Shown here: positions 15,044 through 18,659 of the stretch, piece after piece | How the letters are laid out: every line of letters starts with the position of its first letter | Numbering within the stretch: position 1 is the first letter of the stretch | Source of the DNA: Armatimonadota bacterium | Lineage (GTDB): Bacteria; Armatimonadota; Zipacnadia; Zipacnadales; FEN-943 | NCBI GenBank assembly: GCA_029777735.1 | Contig: JAKORR010000312.1 | Location: 1 to 18,659, forward strand | DNA: 18,659 nt | Reading direction: 5' to 3' | Translations under genes and position numbers: made by a program | The notes under the pieces: model-generated | Seen by the model: the letters and a program-made list of their open reading frames with translations, nothing else | Database searches by the model: none | Told to the model about the DNA's origin: nothing

Positions 15044-16675
15044 TTACTTAGCCCGCAGGCAGAGGATCCAGTCGCCCTCGCCAGGCGGCTCGAAGCGGGT
15101 CACGCCCTGGGCGATCTCTCCCGCACGCGAAGTCTGGCCCTTACGCGGGTCGAACCAGATCGCAGCGATAGGGCGTCGCAGCCCCTCTGCACGCAGCAGC
15201 ACAGGATCTATAGGGGTGTAGACCACCGCCAGCTCTCCCTTCTCCGAGGCCGCGGCCATGATAAAGCGCTTTGCCTCTCGCTCGCCGGGCTGCTCAGCCA
15301 GCAACTCTTGGGCGGGTCTGAGCCGCCACCACTCGATGCCGCTGAAGAACCGACGCAGCACCACCATGCTTTGTGTGCCGGGCGATTGAATAGCTTCGCG
15401 CCAGGGACCGACCACGCCCAGGCCTCCATGTCCCTCCGGTACGGCGGGAGCGTCGTGCCAGGGCCAAATCCAGTTGTGGCCGTAGGTGACGCCGGCGGTA
15501 GGCGCGTTTAGCAGGCTCCAGTACACAGCCCGCCTCACCTCATAGTCGGTGAAGGGCTGCTTGCGGCCATCGAAGGGCGGATGGGCCTCGTAGTTTGGCT
15601 CGAGGTTGATGAAGGGACGCGGCGGGGCGCGCCGCCAGTCGACAGCCGGTGGCCCCTGGCAGAGCCAGCGCATTGTGTCCTCTCCAGCGCTGTGGCTGCT
15701 CTGGTATCCCACAAGGTCATACCAGAACTCTTCGCGATACTGGTCGACTGGCCAGTGTCTACCGCAGGGGTGCAGCGTCACCAAGCGATCATGGCGCTCG
15801 GCAAAGACGGTCCGGCCGATATGCCGCCACTTGTCGGCTACCTGAGGGCCGAAGTTGCCGTCACCGCCAAGGAGCCAGACCACCTGGTGCGCACCCCACC
15901 GGGCAACAATATAACGTGCCAAAAGGGTTGCATCCTCCGTTGTCAGCGAGAAGCCCGGATCGCCTTCCCCCAAGGCCCAGAGGACGACGGGCGCTCCCAC
16001 TAGACCGCTCTCATTTACCATGGCTACCTTGCGGTCCAGGCGCTGGAAGAACGCAGGATTGATGCGAATCGGCTGCCCACCGGTACAGGCAGTCTCGCCG
16101 TAGGCATCCTTCGTAAGTCCTCGCCAGTGAGTGCAGACGAACTGGACGACGGTGAATCCTTGCTCCCGACGTGTCTTCAGATAGAAGTCCCAGTCCTCCT
16201 CAGAGGCACGGAGAACACCGTTCCAGGCTGTATCAGCCAACCAAAAGAAGGGCTTACCTGCGGCATCAACAATGTGGCGACGGTTCTCGGACAGCTTGAG
16301 GGAGCCCCGCGCGAAGACCGGGTTGTCGCCTCTGTAGGCGGTACAGACGAAGGTACCCCGTCGCCCATGTAGGCCCTGATCGGCCCTGTTGGAGCACTCG
16401 GAGCGCCAGCGCCATTTGCCTGTCACGTCAGGAGCAAAGCGAAAGCGCCAGGCGCGATCTCCATCCCAGAAGGCCTCGACGCTCCGTCGCGTATCCTTGG
16501 GGCCGGTTAGCAGTATCCGGACGCTCACTTCCGCCGGCGGATTGACGTAGGTCTGGGCGCTCTCCAAGGGTGCCTCGAACACTGTGCTCTGGGCCACTGT
16601 TGTCACAGCCATCGCCTCCTTCGAACCTACGGCTGCCGCACAGATTGCAGCGAGTAACACACTGGCCAGTCGCAT
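15044..16675 (-). CDS. Secreted apiosidase-like glycoside hydrolase (DUF5060-DUF4038-C-terminal sandwich)
   Basis: A 543-residue exported glycosidase. The signal peptide is about 1-23 (MRLASVLLAAICAAAVG). A DUF5060-like beta-sandwich spans about 32-115 (TYVNPPAEV, AFWDGDRAWRFRFAPDVTGKW). The DUF4038/apiosidase-like barrel spans about 125-440 (PFFWLADTAWNG, VVWLLGGDGN with Asp272, FINLEPNYEAH with Glu359). A C-terminal beta-sandwich (about 455-543) ends AIWFDPRKG...FEPPGEGDWILCL, typical of the family. Asp272 and Glu359 are candidate acid/base and nucleophile by analogy with GH140. I chose ATG 16673-16675 because it begins a signal peptide and has AAGGAGG 10 bases upstream; the frame stays open to 16819 but that extension is unlikely. 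The gene is divergent from the gene at 16894. Members act on plant cell-wall glycans, though specificity here is unproven. Confidence 0.88.
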   Translation of the reverse strand: MRLASVLLAAICAAAVGSKEAMAVTTVAQSTVFEAPLESAQTYVNPPAEVSVRILLTGPKDTRRSVEAFWDGDRAWRFRFAPDVTGKWRWRSECSNRADQGLHGRRGTFVCTAYRGDNPVFARGSLKLSENRRHIVDAAGKPFFWLADTAWNGVLRASEEDWDFYLKTRREQGFTVVQFVCTHWRGLTKDAYGETACTGGQPIRINPAFFQRLDRKVAMVNESGLVGAPVVLWALGEGDPGFSLTTEDATLLARYIVARWGAHQVVWLLGGDGNFGPQVADKWRHIGRTVFAERHDRLVTLHPCGRHWPVDQYREEFWYDLVGYQSSHSAGEDTMRWLCQGPPAVDWRRAPPRPFINLEPNYEAHPPFDGRKQPFTDYEVRRAVYWSLLNAPTAGVTYGHNWIWPWHDAPAVPEGHGGLGVVGPWREAIQSPGTQSMVVLRRFFSGIEWWRLRPAQELLAEQPGEREAKRFIMAAASEKGELAVVYTPIDPVLLRAEGLRRPIAAIWFDPRKGQTSRAGEIAQGVTRFEPPGEGDWILCLRAK

Positions 16676-16798
16676 TTTCCTTCTGCCTCCTTCCGGCCCT
16701 ATCCAGGCGCCACAGGCCATGTGGTCCCACACAGACCCCTCTGCGCCCCTAGGTCCTCGGCGTGCTTGTGATCTTCGGACTGGTACGCCTGCCACCTG

Positions 16799-16829
16799 CC
16801 TTGAACCGACTAGGAGCAAGTGCTCAAGG
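16799..16829. promoter_or_regulatory. Nested dyads in the divergent glycosidase intergenic region
   Basis: A perfect 12-base palindrome GAGCAAGTGCTC-type dyad (GAGCA-AG-TGCTC, 16814-16825) lies inside a wider inverted repeat CCTTGA (16799-16804) / TCAAGG (16824-16829). The site is between two divergent secreted-enzyme genes (16676-16893), where a shared operator would be expected. No clear promoter hexamers were found for either side; GATACT (16851-16856) is a possible plus-strand -10. Confidence 0.3.
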
Positions 16830-16893
16830 ACAGGGTCGTCCGCCAGAGAAGATACTCAAAACCGTGTACTGAGGAACCCAAGGGGCGATTCAG

Positions 16894-18659
16894 GTGGTCT
16901 GCGTCTTCGTGATTAGCGTTCTTCTGACATCAGCTGCGGCGGCATATGCCCAGGCGCTGCCGGAGGCCCGGGTGGCGGTGCTGGCGCAGCCCGGGATGGT
17001 GGTCTATGGTGGTGCTCCTGCTATCCAGCCAGCGAACCTTGCAGGGCATCTCTCCGCTTGGGGGCTGCCTACGGTATCCCTGAGCGCCGCGCAGATTGCC
17101 AATCCGGAAGTCTTCAACGCGGAACGCTTCGCTGCAGTCGTGCTCCCTTACGGCAACGCCTTCCCTCTGCCGGCCTATGCCGGTCTAAGGGCATTCCACC
17201 GCGACGGTGGATGCCTGGTGATGACCGGTGTTCCCTTCTGTCACCCCTGCGTTTCGGATGCGCCCGTAGGATGGGAGGCGAGATGGAGCACCACTGCCCA
17301 GTGGCTTGAGGAGGGACACTCCGGGCTGCGAGCCGTCCGTGTGCGGCACCAGGGGATCGACTGGGAGGGATGCACACAGGCCAGGCGATGGCCTGTGAAG
17401 CCCGGCGAGACTCTCCGTATTGGCGGCTGGGTACGTTCCAGGGGCAGCGAAGCCGACCGCGACCGCTTGTTCGTGCGCTTCTTCGCTGGCGGTGCCTTCG
17501 TGGGGCAGGATGGCCCGGCAGTGCCGCCTGATGCCACGGAGTGGCGGTGGATAGACAAGGTCGTAACGGTTCCCGAGGGCGCGGGGCTGGCGGATGTATC
17601 ACTGCAGGTCTGGTCGTTCGATGCCACCGTGGACCTGGATGACGTGGTGGTGACGCGGTTGGGATCCGATGCGAATTTGGCAGTGAATCCTGGCTTCGAA
17701 GAGGCAGGCGGCGAGTGGCGGGATCTGGGGCATTCAGACGACTACTTTGGCCACAATGTGAAGGGCATCGGCACAGGAGCCTTTGACGGCCCGCCCGATA
17801 CGGAAGCTCCGCTTACGGTCGTAGACGGCAACCCCTTGGGGCTCGAGGCGCGGCACTTGGCTCGACCGAGCGCGCGTCTGCAATGGCTGGCAGCGCAGAC
17901 CCTAGCACCCGAGGACGAAGTGCTCCCTGTCGTCACTCTGGACATACCACAAGGCCACCCTGTGCCCGCCGCGGCTGCCATTAGGCACAACTGCCCTGAC
18001 TTCCGCGGCGCCCGCGACGTTTGGGTGGGCCAGGTGGCTGATGGCTACTCGCCCGAGGACCGCTACGCCGCCGAGCAGATGATTGCCCGGGGCGTTGCCT
18101 GGTGCCTTATGGAGAAGAAGGTCCTCTCCGAGGACGCTTACAGACAGATACTGGCACGTCTTTTGGCCGAGAGTAAACCGGCTCCCCTGCCCGACCAAAT
18201 CGACATAGTCGACGAGCCCCGACCCTGGGGCGATACCTTCTTCCCCAAATCCAAGCCTCCGGCACGCGAGCTGCTGGTTGTGGACGTGCGGCGGCTTGGG
18301 GCCTGGGAGCGGCTAGCGCTGACGTGCCTGCAAGGGTTGACGGCGCGACAACGACCCGTATTGTGGCTGTTCTTCAGTGATTGGGACCGAATATGGCTGG
18401 ATTGGCACAGGGAGAAAGGCCATATCGACAGTTACCGGGTCGTGGACGACTGGCGCGGGCTGTTTCGGCAGTTTGGGACGGTCGTGAAGGGCGCCGTGGT
18501 CCCTGACGATGGGCAGTACCAGGGAGTGTTGCTGGCGTGCAACGTGGCGGCGTGCGAGGATCTGATCGTGGCGCCCGAGGGCCTGGCCCGGGAGTTGGGA
18601 CTGGAAGTGAAGGCCGACCTGCGCGGCTGCTTTCCGACCTATGCCGAGAGCCTGCAGTG
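16894..18659 (+). CDS. Secreted multidomain GxGYxYP-type protein, C-terminus beyond window
   Basis: About 588 residues are visible and the frame is open at the right edge. The start is GTG 16894, with AAGGGG 8 bases upstream; an in-frame TGA lies at 16870. A signal peptide is at about 1-20 (VCVFVISVLLTSAAAAYAQ). Residues 25-120 form an amidotransferase-like (ThuA/GATase-type) module with LPYGNAFP (84-91) and GGCLVMTGVPF (105-115). Residues about 125-250 look like a carbohydrate-binding beta-sandwich (ending DLDDVVVTRLG, then a second NPGFEE repeat start). From about 460 (LLVVDVRRLGAWERLALTCL) the sequence resembles the GxGYxYP N-terminal domain, with LQGLTARQRPVLWLF and VVDDWRGLFRQFG. The GxGYxYP catalytic region itself would lie past the edge. 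Probably a glycan-degrading protein; domain calls are from pattern memory. Confidence 0.75.
   Translation, partial: MVCVFVISVLLTSAAAAYAQALPEARVAVLAQPGMVVYGGAPAIQPANLAGHLSAWGLPTVSLSAAQIANPEVFNAERFAAVVLPYGNAFPLPAYAGLRAFHRDGGCLVMTGVPFCHPCVSDAPVGWEARWSTTAQWLEEGHSGLRAVRVRHQGIDWEGCTQARRWPVKPGETLRIGGWVRSRGSEADRDRLFVRFFAGGAFVGQDGPAVPPDATEWRWIDKVVTVPEGAGLADVSLQVWSFDATVDLDDVVVTRLGSDANLAVNPGFEEAGGEWRDLGHSDDYFGHNVKGIGTGAFDGPPDTEAPLTVVDGNPLGLEARHLARPSARLQWLAAQTLAPEDEVLPVVTLDIPQGHPVPAAAAIRHNCPDFRGARDVWVGQVADGYSPEDRYAAEQMIARGVAWCLMEKKVLSEDAYRQILARLLAESKPAPLPDQIDIVDEPRPWGDTFFPKSKPPARELLVVDVRRLGAWERLALTCLQGLTARQRPVLWLFFSDWDRIWLDWHREKGHIDSYRVVDDWRGLFRQFGTVVKGAVVPDDGQYQGVLLACNVAACEDLIVAPEGLARELGLEVKADLRGCFPTYAESLQ

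Noticed and set aside
16676..16819. N-terminal extension of the apiosidase-like protein by 48 residues
   Set aside because: It would place the signal peptide internally; ATG 16675 has a strong SD and starts a normal signal peptide.
1..18659. CRISPR arrays, insertion sequences, phage or integrase genes
   Set aside because: I saw no regularly spaced repeats, transposase-like proteins or integrase motifs; the tRNA shows no partial 3' copy in the window.

Overview
The window is 18.7 kb of GC-rich bacterial DNA with strong GGAGG-type ribosome binding sites and frequent GTG/TTG starts. The gene content is what one sees in free-living carbohydrate degraders of the Armatimonadota/Planctomycetota type: a DUF6785-like permease, an apiosidase-like (DUF4038) enzyme, a GxGYxYP-type enzyme, a giant secreted GH-like protein and an ECF sigma/anti-sigma pair. 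That assignment is an inference from family content; the window has no rRNA or other phylogenetic marker gene I would rely on.

Layout, left to right. (1) 1-1538, minus strand: a macro-domain protein followed by a secreted lytic transglycosylase that runs off the left edge. The transglycosylase ribosome binding site is formed by the last two codons of the macro gene. (2) 1668-1743, minus: tRNA-Glu(CTC) with its own sigma70-type promoter. (3) 2187-9867, minus: a compact operon of nucleoside diphosphate kinase, iron-type alcohol dehydrogenase, a 1230-residue secreted GH-like protein, a possible 62-residue coupled ORF and a secreted parallel beta-helix protein. (4) 10236-11033, plus: an amidohydrolase-2 family metalloenzyme, divergent from the operon. 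(5) 11041-12228, minus: ECF sigma factor and zinc-binding membrane anti-sigma factor, with what looks like a 2-base frameshift at the sigma N-terminus. (6) 12526-14499, plus: a polytopic membrane protein of the DUF6785 type. (7) 14548-15030, minus: a decayed gene with stops and frameshifts. (8) 15044-16675, minus: secreted apiosidase-like glycosidase. (9) 16894 to the right edge, plus: a secreted multidomain protein with a GxGYxYP-type domain, divergent from the apiosidase-like gene.

Taken together, 2187-18659 reads as a locus for using complex, probably plant-derived, polysaccharide. Four secreted carbohydrate-active-type proteins lie near a candidate uptake permease and two cytoplasmic enzymes (alcohol dehydrogenase, amidohydrolase) that could process released sugars or acids. 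The ECF/anti-sigma pair could respond to envelope or substrate signals. There is no SusC/SusD pair or ABC transporter in the window. The most unusual structural feature is a recurring 'PYG..FP' module. It occurs twice in the 1230-residue protein, in permuted order relative to a second module, and once at the N-terminus of the rightmost protein.
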